From: PSRJ01 sp963825305
GTDB taxonomy: Bacteria; Acidobacteriota; Terriglobia; Bryobacterales; Bryobacteraceae
NCBI GenBank assembly: GCA_963825305.1
Contig: CAWGTA010000007.1
Span: 682,001-746,000, forward strand
Reading direction: 5' to 3'
Length of the DNA: 64,000 nt
The notes beneath the pieces were generated by a model that saw only the letters and a program-made list of their open reading frames with translations, was not told where the DNA came from and did not search any database. Made by a program: the position numbers and the translations under genes. Positions within the stretch are counted from its first letter, which is position 1. Each line of letters opens with the position of its first letter. Positions 52,180-60,718 of the stretch are shown here, piece by piece.

Positions 52180-53140
52180 TTGCGAGTCTACGACGACAAC
52201 ACCCTCAGCATTGGCCACACGCCGCTGGTTCGTTTGAATCGCGTCACAGACGGATCGAAGGCTACCATTCTGGCCAAGATCGAAGGCCGGAATCCCGCCT
52301 ACTCCGTAAAGTGCCGCATCGGGGCCTCTATGGTGTGGGACGCGGAAAAGCGCGGCGTGCTTGAAACCCGGCAAACAACTCATAGAGCCCACCAGCGGCA
52401 ATACTGGTATCGCGCTGGCTTTTGTAGCAGCCGCGCGTGGCTACCCCATTACTTTGACGATGCCCGAAACCATGTCGCTTGAGCGGCGCAAGGTCCTCAA
52501 GGCACTGGGAGCCAACCTCGTCCTTACCGAGGGCGCGCAAGGAATGGCCGGTTCCATCTCCAAGGCCGAAGAGATCGTGGCGTCCGACCCGCAGCGATAC
52601 GTACTACTGCAGCAGTTTAAGAATCCCGCGAATCCGGAAATCCATTTCCGCACCACCGGGCCGGAGATCTGGGACGACACCGAGGGAACCGTGGACGCCC
52701 TGGTTTCGGGGGTCGGCACCGGCGGCACAATTACTGGCGTCTCCCGGTACATCAAGAAGGAAAAAGGAAAAAAGATTCTATCGGTCGCAGTGGAACCGGC
52801 CAATAGCCCCGTCATTACGCAGCGGCTGGCAGGCCAGCCCCTCAAGCCCGGCCCGCATAAGATTCAGGGAGTCGGGGCGGGTTTTATTCCGGACACACTC
52901 GACCTGTCCATGGTGGACCGCGTGCTGCTCGTTTCCAATGAAGAGTCTATGGAAATGGCGTTACGGTTGTCGCGGGAAGAAGGTATTTTGGCGGGGATCT
53001 CCTGCGGCGCCGCGGTGGCTGCCGCCGTGCGCTTGGGGAAGGAACCGGAACTGGCGGGAAAAGTAATCGTGGTGATCCTGCCCGATGCCGCCGAACGCTA
53101 CCTGAGTTCCGCGTTGTTTGAAGGTCTGTTTGATGACTAG
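52180..53140 (+). CDS. cysK: Cysteine synthase, frameshift near 52361
   Basis: O-acetylserine sulfhydrylase: O-acetylserine + sulfide to cysteine. TTG start at 52180. N-terminal block LSIGHTPLVRLNRV and the PLP lysine in NPAYSVKCRIG (usually NPxxSVKDRIG; the Asp position is Cys here). At 52360-52363 the frame shifts, then PGKQLIEPTSGNTGIALAFV, MPETMSLERRKVLKALGANL, SGVGTGGTITGVSRYIK and GISCGAAVAAAVRL follow. Length is 320 codons plus one base; CTTGAAA to CTGAAA restores LKPG. It is coupled to the Rrf2 regulator. Confidence 0.9.
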
Positions 53141-53142
53141 CC

Positions 53143-53243
53143 TCCGCTCCCTCGCGGTCGCGGCTCGGTAAAAACGGCGCCGTTCGGTAAGCGCTGTACG
53201 CAAAATGTCGAAACGTAGCTGAGGCGTGACCGAAGGGAGCGGT
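53143..53243. repeat. Family A inverted repeat, copy 5 (101 bp)
   Basis: Left arm TCCGCTCCCTCGCGGTCGCG and right arm GCGTGACCGAAGGGAGCGGT, followed by TTTTT. It starts two bases after the cysteine synthase stop, where it could serve as a terminator. Confidence 0.8.
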
Positions 53244-53400
53244 TTTTCTGGGTTGGTTCGGCGGCTGGGCAAAGAAAAAGCGGGCGCAATTTGGGTGATA
53301 GGGGTGAGTGCGCCCGCTGTCGTAACGGGGATTTGTTCTAAAAGACGACACTAGGCGTTAGGGAGTTACAAACTTCCGGATGGCTCTTTAGGGCTATAAC

Positions 53401-54294
53401 TTGCGTAGACAGTTTGAGTTGCGGCCGATGGTGGGAGGCATCGTCCTGAGCGCTGTACTCCTGTTTACGATCGACGGCCAGGAGACGCCCCCCGCCGCGG
53501 TGGAGGCGACCGTGCTGGAGAATTCCGGCAAGCCGATGACGCTTCCGTTCCGCTGCACGGAAGACGACATGGCTTGGGCGGGCCTGAGCTGTTCGGAAGA
53601 GGAACCCTGCCCGGTGTATCTGGAGATCACCGCCGCGGAAGCCGTGGGAAGCCAGATTTTCGTGACGGGAAACCTGCACGCCGATACCGTTACGCTCTAC
53701 TCCGTTTTGTTGAGAAGCCAGGATGCCGGTAAAATCTGGCGCGAAGAATTCGAGCGAATTCGGGGGGCCGGCCTGGACCACATTCAATTCGCGGATTTCG
53801 CCAACGGTTGGTCCAGCGGGGAAACGCTCTTTCCCCTGCCGCAAGACCCGTTCCTCCTCATCACGGCCGATGGGGGCAAGACATGGCGCCGGCAGCCCAT
53901 CTTCGATGAACCGCAAGCCGGTTCCATCCAGCAATTTTTCTTCAGCTCGAAAAATGAGGGCAGCCTGATTGTCGATCGGGGCGAAGGCAGCGGAAGCGAG
54001 CGCTACTCGCTCTACGAATCGCCCAACGCCGGCGGGACTTGGACGGTGAAACAGATCAGCGGCAAACCGCTGCGTCTGCCGGTTGCCACGGATTCCCCAG
54101 CCGGGTTACGGGTGCAGGCCGATCGCGCGACGAAGGCCTTCGACGTGGAGCAGCGACAGGGCGAGCGCTGGGTGACAGCGGCCTCGTTTGCCGTGAGCGC
54201 GGGAGCGTGCAAGCCGACGCGGCAGGAAGCTAAACCGCCGGAGGAAAATTCGCCCGTCGAGCCCGCGCCGGTTCCCAAGCGGCCGCGGAAGTAG
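53401..54294 (+). CDS. Exported BNR/Ycf48-like repeat protein
   Basis: 297 aa from a TTG start. Leader VGGIVLSAVLLFTIDGQ, then a domain with BNR-type Asp-box units (SQDAGKIWREEF, TADGGKTWRRQP, SPNAGGTWTVKQ) spaced about 60 residues, as in sialidase or photosystem-assembly-factor-like propellers. Fewer repeats than a full propeller are visible. The C-terminus is Pro-rich. Exported; role unknown. Confidence 0.7.
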   Translation: MRRQFELRPMVGGIVLSAVLLFTIDGQETPPAAVEATVLENSGKPMTLPFRCTEDDMAWAGLSCSEEEPCPVYLEITAAEAVGSQIFVTGNLHADTVTLYSVLLRSQDAGKIWREEFERIRGAGLDHIQFADFANGWSSGETLFPLPQDPFLLITADGGKTWRRQPIFDEPQAGSIQQFFFSSKNEGSLIVDRGEGSGSERYSLYESPNAGGTWTVKQISGKPLRLPVATDSPAGLRVQADRATKAFDVEQRQGERWVTAASFAVSAGACKPTRQEAKPPEENSPVEPAPVPKRPRK

Positions 54295-54374
54295 GGGAAA
54301 AGCATTCAGGATTCAGCTTGAAACCGTCAACGCCAGGGTTGGCTGACTGCTGAAAGCTGATCGCTGAAAGCTCT

Positions 54375-56000
54375 CTACGTCATCGGCAGATCCGTGAACT
54401 TGGCCATCGCCAGGCGCTCGTCACGGTTCAGATCGTTCACTACTTTCCACTCGTTGTCGATCACCATGGTCATGCGCTGATTCGCCTGGAAGGCCGGCCA
54501 CTGCGGAATTCCGGAATGGCTCGGGTTTCCGGTGCGCGCGAAAGCCACCCACGCGCCGCTGATGCGATCGGCTAACTGCTGAATCGTCGGGCCCGTTCCC
54601 ACCAGCTCCGGCATGTGCCAGGCATTCTGGAAGACGAAGGGGATTTCGAGGCAATGCGGAGAGTAGCGCAGGCCATCCTGAACGGGGGTTTTCCAGTTGA
54701 GCTGATACAAGTAGGCGTGCGCCTTCCCCAAAGCCGCTTTGCGGTCCGCCTGCAAGTTGGCCTTGGTCGGAAAAGCCAGAATGGTGAAGTACAGCTCGCT
54801 GGGTGTGGCCTTCGGACGGTTCCGCTGAAATAGCGCGATGATGCGATCGGCATCGTCACGCAGCCGGTCGTGCAAGCGCGAACGCATAGCAGTCTCGTCG
54901 AGCGACAGTAGATCGGGCGCCGCGAAATAAGTGCCTTCAGTCTCCGTAGTACCGATCATCACGGGCACGTCGGCGGAGAAATCCGGCGCGGTGGGATCGA
55001 ACGGGTCGCGCGGCAGCGACTTACCATCCACCACCGGCCCGAGACGCATCCCGCCATTGGCATTGGCCGCCTCCAGCAGTTGCTCCACAGGAAGGTTTTG
55101 TAGCTCGTCCACATGGTTCGGTTCTACGTTGAGGTGCGCCAGAAACTTCTCGGTGTTCTGCTGCGCCTGCTCCCGCGAAATCTGCTTAAGCGTCGATCCG
55201 CTTTCGACCACGGCTTTGTGGAACAGCCCTTTGGCCGCGGGCATTGCGAGTAAGGTGCTCACCTTCCCGCCGCCGCCGGACTGCCCGAAGATGGTGACGT
55301 TCCCGGGGTCGCCGCCGAAGCGGGCGATGTTGTCGCGAACCCATTCGAGCGCGGCCACCAGATCGAGGATGCCCACGTTTCCGGAATCCGCGTATTTCGC
55401 GCCGCCAGCCTCAGCCAGAAACAGATGCCCGAACACCGTCAGGCGATGATTCAGACACACCACGGTAACGTCGCTCGTCCGTGCCAGATTGGTTCCGTCG
55501 GCTGCCAGAGTGGTTCCGGAGCTGTACGTGTAGCCGCCGCCGTGAATCCATACCATAACCGGACGCTTTCGGCCATCGTTGAGACCGGGTGTGAAGACGT
55601 TGAGCACCAGGCAATCTTCGCCCTGCGTGGCGTTGGAGCGCAGGCCCGCGCCGATGGCGCTCGCGGCCGGCATGATCTGCGCTGCAGTGTGGCCGTTTTC
55701 GAAAGCGTTGCGGACACCGCTCCAGGGCTCCGGCTTGCGCGCGGGCAGAAAGCGATTGGCGCCGGCGGTGGATGCTCCGTAGGGAATGCCGCGGAACACC
55801 TGCACCCCGTTGTTGGTTACGCCCCGCACCTTGCCGGCAGTAGTCTCGACCACGGGGCTTTCGGCTAAAGTTGCGATGGAGCGTGCGGCGAAGGCCGGCA
55901 CGGCAGCCCAGGCGCCGCCGAGCAGCGTGGACGCCAGCAAGCTCCGGCGGTCCAGGCCAGCACGCAGCGGTTGATTCGAGGGGACGCGGTTGTGGCTCAT
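54375..56000 (-). CDS. Carboxylesterase type B, Tat-exported
   Basis: 541 aa. The leader LDRRSLLASTLLGGAWAAVP carries twin arginines. Family blocks: VRGVTNNGVQVFRGIPYG, EDCLVLNVFTPG, PVMVWIHGGGYTYSSG (oxyanion hole), nucleophile elbow IFGQSGGGGKVSTLL (about residue 240), acid in GTTETEGTYF, and YSPHCLEIPFVF with the catalytic His. The substrate is an unknown ester. It is convergent with the BNR protein gene. Confidence 0.92.
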   Translation of the reverse strand: MSHNRVPSNQPLRAGLDRRSLLASTLLGGAWAAVPAFAARSIATLAESPVVETTAGKVRGVTNNGVQVFRGIPYGASTAGANRFLPARKPEPWSGVRNAFENGHTAAQIMPAASAIGAGLRSNATQGEDCLVLNVFTPGLNDGRKRPVMVWIHGGGYTYSSGTTLAADGTNLARTSDVTVVCLNHRLTVFGHLFLAEAGGAKYADSGNVGILDLVAALEWVRDNIARFGGDPGNVTIFGQSGGGGKVSTLLAMPAAKGLFHKAVVESGSTLKQISREQAQQNTEKFLAHLNVEPNHVDELQNLPVEQLLEAANANGGMRLGPVVDGKSLPRDPFDPTAPDFSADVPVMIGTTETEGTYFAAPDLLSLDETAMRSRLHDRLRDDADRIIALFQRNRPKATPSELYFTILAFPTKANLQADRKAALGKAHAYLYQLNWKTPVQDGLRYSPHCLEIPFVFQNAWHMPELVGTGPTIQQLADRISGAWVAFARTGNPSHSGIPQWPAFQANQRMTMVIDNEWKVVNDLNRDERLAMAKFTDLPMT

Positions 56001-56128
56001 GTGGATACTCCTATGGAGGACGGCTCTCGGGAGTCTAGCCTATCACATCTCCAATCCCTACTTGCATTTGGGGACTATGCTTGGGTATCATCGGGTCGCG
56101 GTGTAACTCGCCAAGGAGGGCACTCAGG

Positions 56129-57463
56129 GTGATTGCTTTACGGGTATCTCTCGCCGGTTGTCTGCTGGGGATAGCAGCGCTGGCTGCTTCGAACTCCCCC
56201 ACTTCCGTGACGTTCAGCAAGGACGTTCTGCCCGTTTTGCAGAAGAACTGCCAGGGCTGCCATCGTCCCGGCGAAGTTGCGCCGATGTCGCTCCTTACTT
56301 ACGCCGATGCGCGGCCGTGGGCCAAAGCCATCAAACTCGCGGTGGTGACGCAGAAGATGCCGCCATGGTTCGCCGATGCTCAGTATGGCCATTTCTCGAA
56401 TGACCGCAGACTGAGCCAGGCCGACATCAATACGCTGGTTTCCTGGGCGGACAGCGGAGCGCCGGAAGGAAATCCCAAGGACGCACCGGCCGCGCTGCGA
56501 TTCACCGATGGGTGGAATATCAAGCCGGATATCATCGTCGAGATGCCCAAGCCCTTCCATCTGCCCGCGAAGGGAACTATCGATTATCAATACGTGTTGG
56601 TGAAGGGCAATTTCAGCGAAGACCTCTGGGTGGAAGCCGCCGAGATGCGTCCGGGCAATCCCAAGGTTCTGCACCACGGCAAGGTATGGGTGCGGCCGCC
56701 GGGATCGCATTGGATGGAACACGCCGAGTACGGCGAAGCGTACAGCGCCGGTATGGGTAGGAACTCGATTGCCGAGGGCAACGACATTCTGGGCAAGTTT
56801 AATCCCGGTTTGGGATCGCAGAGTTTTCAAGTCGGCGACACGGCCAAGTTTGTTCCTAAGGGTTCAGACCTGGTGTTCGAGTTGCATTACACCGCCCAAG
56901 GCGAGGAGACCGAAGACGCCTCCAAGCTGGGGCTGGTGCTGGCCAAGCACGCTCCTACATCACGTTATATTCTGTCAGCGGGACCGACCGCTCTCAACCT
57001 GGTGATTCCGCCGAACGACGGCAACGCCGAGGTGGTCAGTGAAGTCACGGTCGGCGCCGATGGCGTACAGCTGGTTTACGCACAGCCGCACATGCACCTG
57101 CGCGGGAAAGATTTCGAGCTGCGCGCGTCGTATCCCACCGGCGAAATCGAAACCCTGTTCAGAGGCAAGTTCGATTTCGACTGGCAGCTTGGCTACAATT
57201 TCGCCAAACCGATTCCGCTTCCCAAGGGCACACGGCTGATCGGGATCTCGCATTTCGACAACTCCGTCAACAACAAGTGGAATCCGGACCCGGCCAAAGA
57301 GATCCACTGGGGCCCGCAGAATTGGGACGAAATGAGCAACTGTTTCGTCGGCCTGATTTTCGATGTGAAGACCGATCCGGAAACAGTGTTCAAGGCGTCC
57401 GGCCCGAGTCTTTTGCCGCGCGGCGATTCCGGCCCGACGCTGGCGTCGCTGGAACTGAAGTAG
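56129..57463 (+). CDS. Exported haem c / copper monooxygenase-like protein
   Basis: About 444 aa. GTG 56129 is preferred because AAGGAGGG lies 8 bases upstream and the signal peptide (VSLAGCLLGIAALAASNS) follows. An N-terminal cytochrome-c-like motif NCQGCHRPGEVAP (about 38-50) attaches haem. The rest resembles the copper type II ascorbate-dependent monooxygenase fold: PKVLHHGKVWVRPP with the HH pair, and QPHMHLRGKDFELRA, with PLPKGTRLIGISHFDNSVNN. Such two-domain proteins are common in Acidobacteria and Planctomycetes; the reaction is unknown. Confidence 0.82.
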   Translation: MIALRVSLAGCLLGIAALAASNSPTSVTFSKDVLPVLQKNCQGCHRPGEVAPMSLLTYADARPWAKAIKLAVVTQKMPPWFADAQYGHFSNDRRLSQADINTLVSWADSGAPEGNPKDAPAALRFTDGWNIKPDIIVEMPKPFHLPAKGTIDYQYVLVKGNFSEDLWVEAAEMRPGNPKVLHHGKVWVRPPGSHWMEHAEYGEAYSAGMGRNSIAEGNDILGKFNPGLGSQSFQVGDTAKFVPKGSDLVFELHYTAQGEETEDASKLGLVLAKHAPTSRYILSAGPTALNLVIPPNDGNAEVVSEVTVGADGVQLVYAQPHMHLRGKDFELRASYPTGEIETLFRGKFDFDWQLGYNFAKPIPLPKGTRLIGISHFDNSVNNKWNPDPAKEIHWGPQNWDEMSNCFVGLIFDVKTDPETVFKASGPSLLPRGDSGPTLASLELK

Positions 57464-57491
57464 AGGCGACGTGAAGTAGAGGAGTGCCACC

Positions 57492-57837
57492 ATGCGTTTT
57501 CTGGCGTCGATGCTCTCGTTTGCAGCACTAACCTCGGCGCAACAAATCCGGTCTGACCAGTTCGATTCCGCACCGCGTCGTAATCCACAAGGTTGAGCCC
57601 GAGTACACAGATCAGGCCCGCGCGGAACACATCCAGGGAAAGGCTGTTCTACTTTTTCAAGTCGGAACCGATGGCCGGGCGCACGACATCCGGGTGGTCC
57701 GGCAAACGTACGGATACGGGCTGGATGAGAAAGCCATCGCCTGCCTGGAACAGTGGGAATTCAAGCCAGGTGTGAAAAACGGGGAGGCAGTGGCGGTCAA
57801 GGAAACGGTCGAAATCAATTTCAAACTGGAACGCTAA
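57492..57837 (+). CDS. Small TonB C-terminal-domain protein, frameshift near 57578
   Basis: A 115-codon gene with one extra base. Signal peptide MRFLASMLSFAALTSAQ in the first frame; after about 57578 the second frame reads VVIHKVEPEYTDQARAEHIQ, GKAVLLFQVGTDGRAHDIRV and WEFKPGVKNGEAVAVKETVE, a typical TonB C-terminal domain. There is no TM-proline-rich linker, so it is a stand-alone periplasmic TonB-C protein. CGTCGTAATC to CGCGTAATC restores the frame. It follows the haem protein gene by 28 bp. Confidence 0.72.
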
Positions 57838-57851
57838 GGCACTCTCGGGGC

Positions 57852-57875
57852 AGGGCATGGCATGGCATGGCATGG
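57852..57875. repeat. Pentanucleotide tandem repeat
   Basis: The unit GGCAT is repeated four times (GGCATGGCATGGCATGGCAT) just before the sulfotransferase stop region. Copy number could vary by slippage. It is non-coding here. Confidence 0.7.
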
Positions 57876-57887
57876 CCCCCCACGGAG

Positions 57888-58905
57888 TCACTTCGCCAGG
57901 TCGCAGAACTCTTCGTACGGCAGGTCGCAGCCCAGGCGTTTGAGCTCCGCTATGAAATGCGCGTCCACTTGTCGCTGTTGTGCCGCGGTCAGCAGTTCCG
58001 AGGAACCGCCCTGCGCGCCTTTGCGCACCATCGCGACTTCCGATTGCCAGGGGATCAGGTTCCACATGCGGAACTTGTCGTCGTTGCGCTTCATGTAGGC
58101 GAACGAAGCTTTCTCGCAGACTTCCTGGATCACCGATTCCCCCGGGCGCATGCCTAGAAAATCCGCCACCTGGCAGACCGTTCCCTGCAGGTCACGCTTC
58201 ATCGCTTTAAACGAAAACACGCGCACGTTCGGGCGATGCCGCTGGGCCCAGTAACCGGCTGCGTTGGCCGCCCACGATCCGCCCATCAGGAAATTCTCGG
58301 ATAGATACAACTTCAGCCATGTGTCCACCGGGCGGCATGGCGGGACCGATCACCGATCCGAAGAAGTGATAGTTCGATACGAAGACATCCTTCGGGTCGC
58401 GGATCACGGCGATGTAGCGCGCCTCCTCCGAATACGGCAACAGCTCCCAGTTGTAGTGCGTCTTGATGACACGCTTCTGCTCGGGAGACGCGATCCACAC
58501 CGAAGGGTCATCCTCCGGAATGGCATACTTGCTCATCGGTCCGAACAGCCGGGAGTCCGGCCAGGGCACCACGCAGTGAATATGGTCAAATTCGCCTTTG
58601 CCGTGGAAGAGGAGCTGATGGGCAATCTGCATCATCCAATTCGTGCCGCTTTTGGCGTAGGTCATCACAAACACGTCATGGGCGGTGGGAGCATAGTTTT
58701 GGAAAGCGTTTTGCTTGAGCTGTCTTTCACGTTGGCGTGCCGCCATGGCGCCGGCCACGCGCTCCATCCTCCCTGTCTTTTGGAGAATGAAACTTGCCGG
58801 CGCAGCAACACTATACATCCACAGACCGAGGGCGCACCGCAACGGAAGAGGCGGTGGGCGGCGCTGGAATGTGGGTTGGAAAGTGGCTGGCGCCGCACCG
58901 GTCAT
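57888..58905 (-). CDS. Sulfotransferase-family protein, frameshift near 58329
   Basis: Transfers sulfate from PAPS. ATG 58905 overlaps the upstream stop as ATGA. Visible: 5'-phosphosulfate loop VMTYAKSGTNWMMQI (about 79-93), HTHYNWELLPYSEEARY-like strand, 3'-phosphate motif VIRDPKDVFVSNYHFFGSV. At about 58326-58332 the frame changes and continues VDTWLKLYLSENFLMGGSWA, VFSFKAMKRDL, and the EKASFAYMKRNDDKF end motif. Length is 339 codons plus one base. The N-terminus has a hydrophobic stretch but no clear signal. Confidence 0.82.
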
Positions 58906-59939
58906 TGCGTGGGCCCATCCGCTGCGAGCAATGCCAACGACGCGAAACCGGTAGCTGCGTCCTGCATGAACTGCGACTCCATGGAATCGGGAGGGTAAAC
59001 CTTGTTCATAGAAGCTGCCGGCCATGCGCCGGAGTCGCGGTCCTGATGAGCTTTGAGCCAGGTGAGCACGCGCGCGATAGCAGGGTTCGCAGGCGGCAGT
59101 CCGGCTTGTTGCAGGACGTAGGCGACGTAGCCCGAGGCGTAGCTATTGCTTCCCGGCGATGGCGGCGCGCTGGAATGCGCGGTCCAAGGTCCCAGGGATG
59201 CTATGGTCCATCCACCATCCGGTTGTTGACTCTTGAGAATTTCGTCGATGAGCGACTGGCGCTCCGAGCCGGATAGAAGCCCTGGCAGTTTCGACGAAGC
59301 CCATAAGAGGGCCAGGCGGTTGTGCACGGGTTGGTTCTGCTGATGGCTTCGCAGGTACTCGGTTAGCGCGGCTACATGTTCCTGAACCTTGGGCTGGTTC
59401 CGATATTCGGCCGGCGTTGTGCCGACAGCCACCGCGGCGAGTGCCGTTCCGTAATACGACGATGCCGGCATTTCCCAAGGATCGAGGCTGGCGTCGTACC
59501 AGCGCGAGGAGCCCTTGCTTGATCCTTCCTGAAATTGCATCGACCACAATTGGTCGAAAGCCTGCGCCGCAGTTTCGCTGAGCGCCGCTTGGTGCGTCTC
59601 TTCCTGCGCCAGAAACATGGCGGTGAAAATCACTTCAACCCCTTGCAACGTACCCGCCGGTTTAGCGCCGGCCTTGGTTCGCAAGCGATCCAGCAGACCT
59701 TTCTCATAGACAGTCGGTTGAGTTTCGCCGAGCCTGTGGCGGAGCGCCGGGCGGGCCAGCAGGTAGGGCAACCCGGTGTGGCAGGAAACGCACGGACCGT
59801 CGGCGGAGGCGGCCCGCGGCCAGGCGAACCATTGCTTCTGCCGGCCGTCGAGATACTGGGCGGCCAGTTGCGGGCTCCAATCGGCGGCGCAACCGAGCGC
59901 GGCCGACAACAGGAGCAGGGCTGGCGCCCGTGCGGTCAT
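58902..59939 (-). CDS. Exported haem-motif protein with prenyltransferase-like repeats
   Basis: 345 aa from ATG 59939 (MTARAPALLLLSAALGCAAD, signal). A CxxCH motif (GPCVSCHTGLPYLLARPALR, about 50) suggests covalent haem. The remaining alpha/alpha repeats (ASSYYGTALAAVAVGTTPAE, SQQPDGGWTIASLG, LTWLKAHQDRDSGAWPA) look like the squalene-cyclase/prenyltransferase toroid fold. Starts and ends in 4-bp ATGA overlaps with its neighbours, so it is the middle gene of a three-gene operon with the sulfotransferase. Function unknown. Confidence 0.75.
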   Translation of the reverse strand: MTARAPALLLLSAALGCAADWSPQLAAQYLDGRQKQWFAWPRAASADGPCVSCHTGLPYLLARPALRHRLGETQPTVYEKGLLDRLRTKAGAKPAGTLQGVEVIFTAMFLAQEETHQAALSETAAQAFDQLWSMQFQEGSSKGSSRWYDASLDPWEMPASSYYGTALAAVAVGTTPAEYRNQPKVQEHVAALTEYLRSHQQNQPVHNRLALLWASSKLPGLLSGSERQSLIDEILKSQQPDGGWTIASLGPWTAHSSAPPSPGSNSYASGYVAYVLQQAGLPPANPAIARVLTWLKAHQDRDSGAWPAASMNKVYPPDSMESQFMQDAATGFASLALLAADGPTQ

Positions 59940-60625
59940 TGCGTCGGTCCGGCGCCGTCGCGTTTCACCGGCTTGCCGTAGACTTCGATCCGGGCGACGT
60001 CGGACCACCCACCGGGACCGTGCCCGCTGCCGGGCATGAGATCCGCGAAGCCGACTTCATCGACCTTGCTGAGATCCGGCTTCTCGACAAAGTTTCCCTT
60101 CGTGAGCACTTTCTCGGCGTCGAGCCGCAGCCAGCGCACATCGGCGACGGAGAACTCATTCTCGATCCAATCCGCGGTCGATCCATCAGCGTGATCGCCT
60201 ACCAGCCAGGTGCCATCCGCCAGTTTCACGATGGGACGCACCTGATGAAAGCCGGAGACCTTGGTGACCCAGCGAATCCTGGCGAGACCTGTCAGGTCGA
60301 CATAGTTGTTCTTGTCGCGTAGAGCCGCGGCACAGTTGCCCGTGCAAAGCCCCGTCCACAGGTGGATGGGATCGTTTTCATTTCCCGCCGTACCGGTAAG
60401 TTGGATGTCCTTGGACGACGGCCCGTAGAGCTTCAACTCGAGGTCGGGGTTGGCTGGGGCTGCCGGCGTGATGGGGTGCTCGCCGCCGCTCGGCAACTGC
60501 TTCCATTCTTCCTTGAAAAACAGCGGCGGGCGCGTTACGCGCGCTGGCCTCTGCGCGGCCGGCTGCTGTTGTGCGAACGCGCTACCCGCGAGCGCCAAGA
60601 CGATCCATATGATACGACGTAGCAT
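59936..60625 (-). CDS. Exported hypothetical protein, 229 aa
   Basis: ATG 60625 opens a signal peptide (MLRRIIWIVLALAGSAFAQ). The mature part is a beta-rich domain like a DUF1080 or carbohydrate-binding fold (LFFKEEWKQLPSGGEHPITP, DIQLTGTAGNENDPIHLWTG, VTKVSGFHQVRPIVKLADGT, GGWSDVARIEVYGKPVKRDG). It is the first gene of the operon that continues into the haem-motif protein and the sulfotransferase. Confidence 0.7.
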   Translation of the reverse strand: MLRRIIWIVLALAGSAFAQQQPAAQRPARVTRPPLFFKEEWKQLPSGGEHPITPAAPANPDLELKLYGPSSKDIQLTGTAGNENDPIHLWTGLCTGNCAAALRDKNNYVDLTGLARIRWVTKVSGFHQVRPIVKLADGTWLVGDHADGSTADWIENEFSVADVRWLRLDAEKVLTKGNFVEKPDLSKVDEVGFADLMPGSGHGPGGWSDVARIEVYGKPVKRDGAGPTQ

Positions 60626-60683
60626 GCACCCTCCAGTCCGTTGAGGTTGCCAGTATATCAATGTCGCGGCTTGCTGAAAAAGG

Positions 60684-60718
60684 GCCGATGCCGGCGGCAA
60701 GGACCGCCAGCGTTACAT
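60684..60718. repeat. Family B palindromic repeat, copy 6
   Basis: GCCGATGCCGGCGGCAAGGA followed by CCGCCAGCGTTACA. The stop codon of the MetE-like gene (60713-60715) lies in it, so that gene's last residues come from the repeat. Confidence 0.55.
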
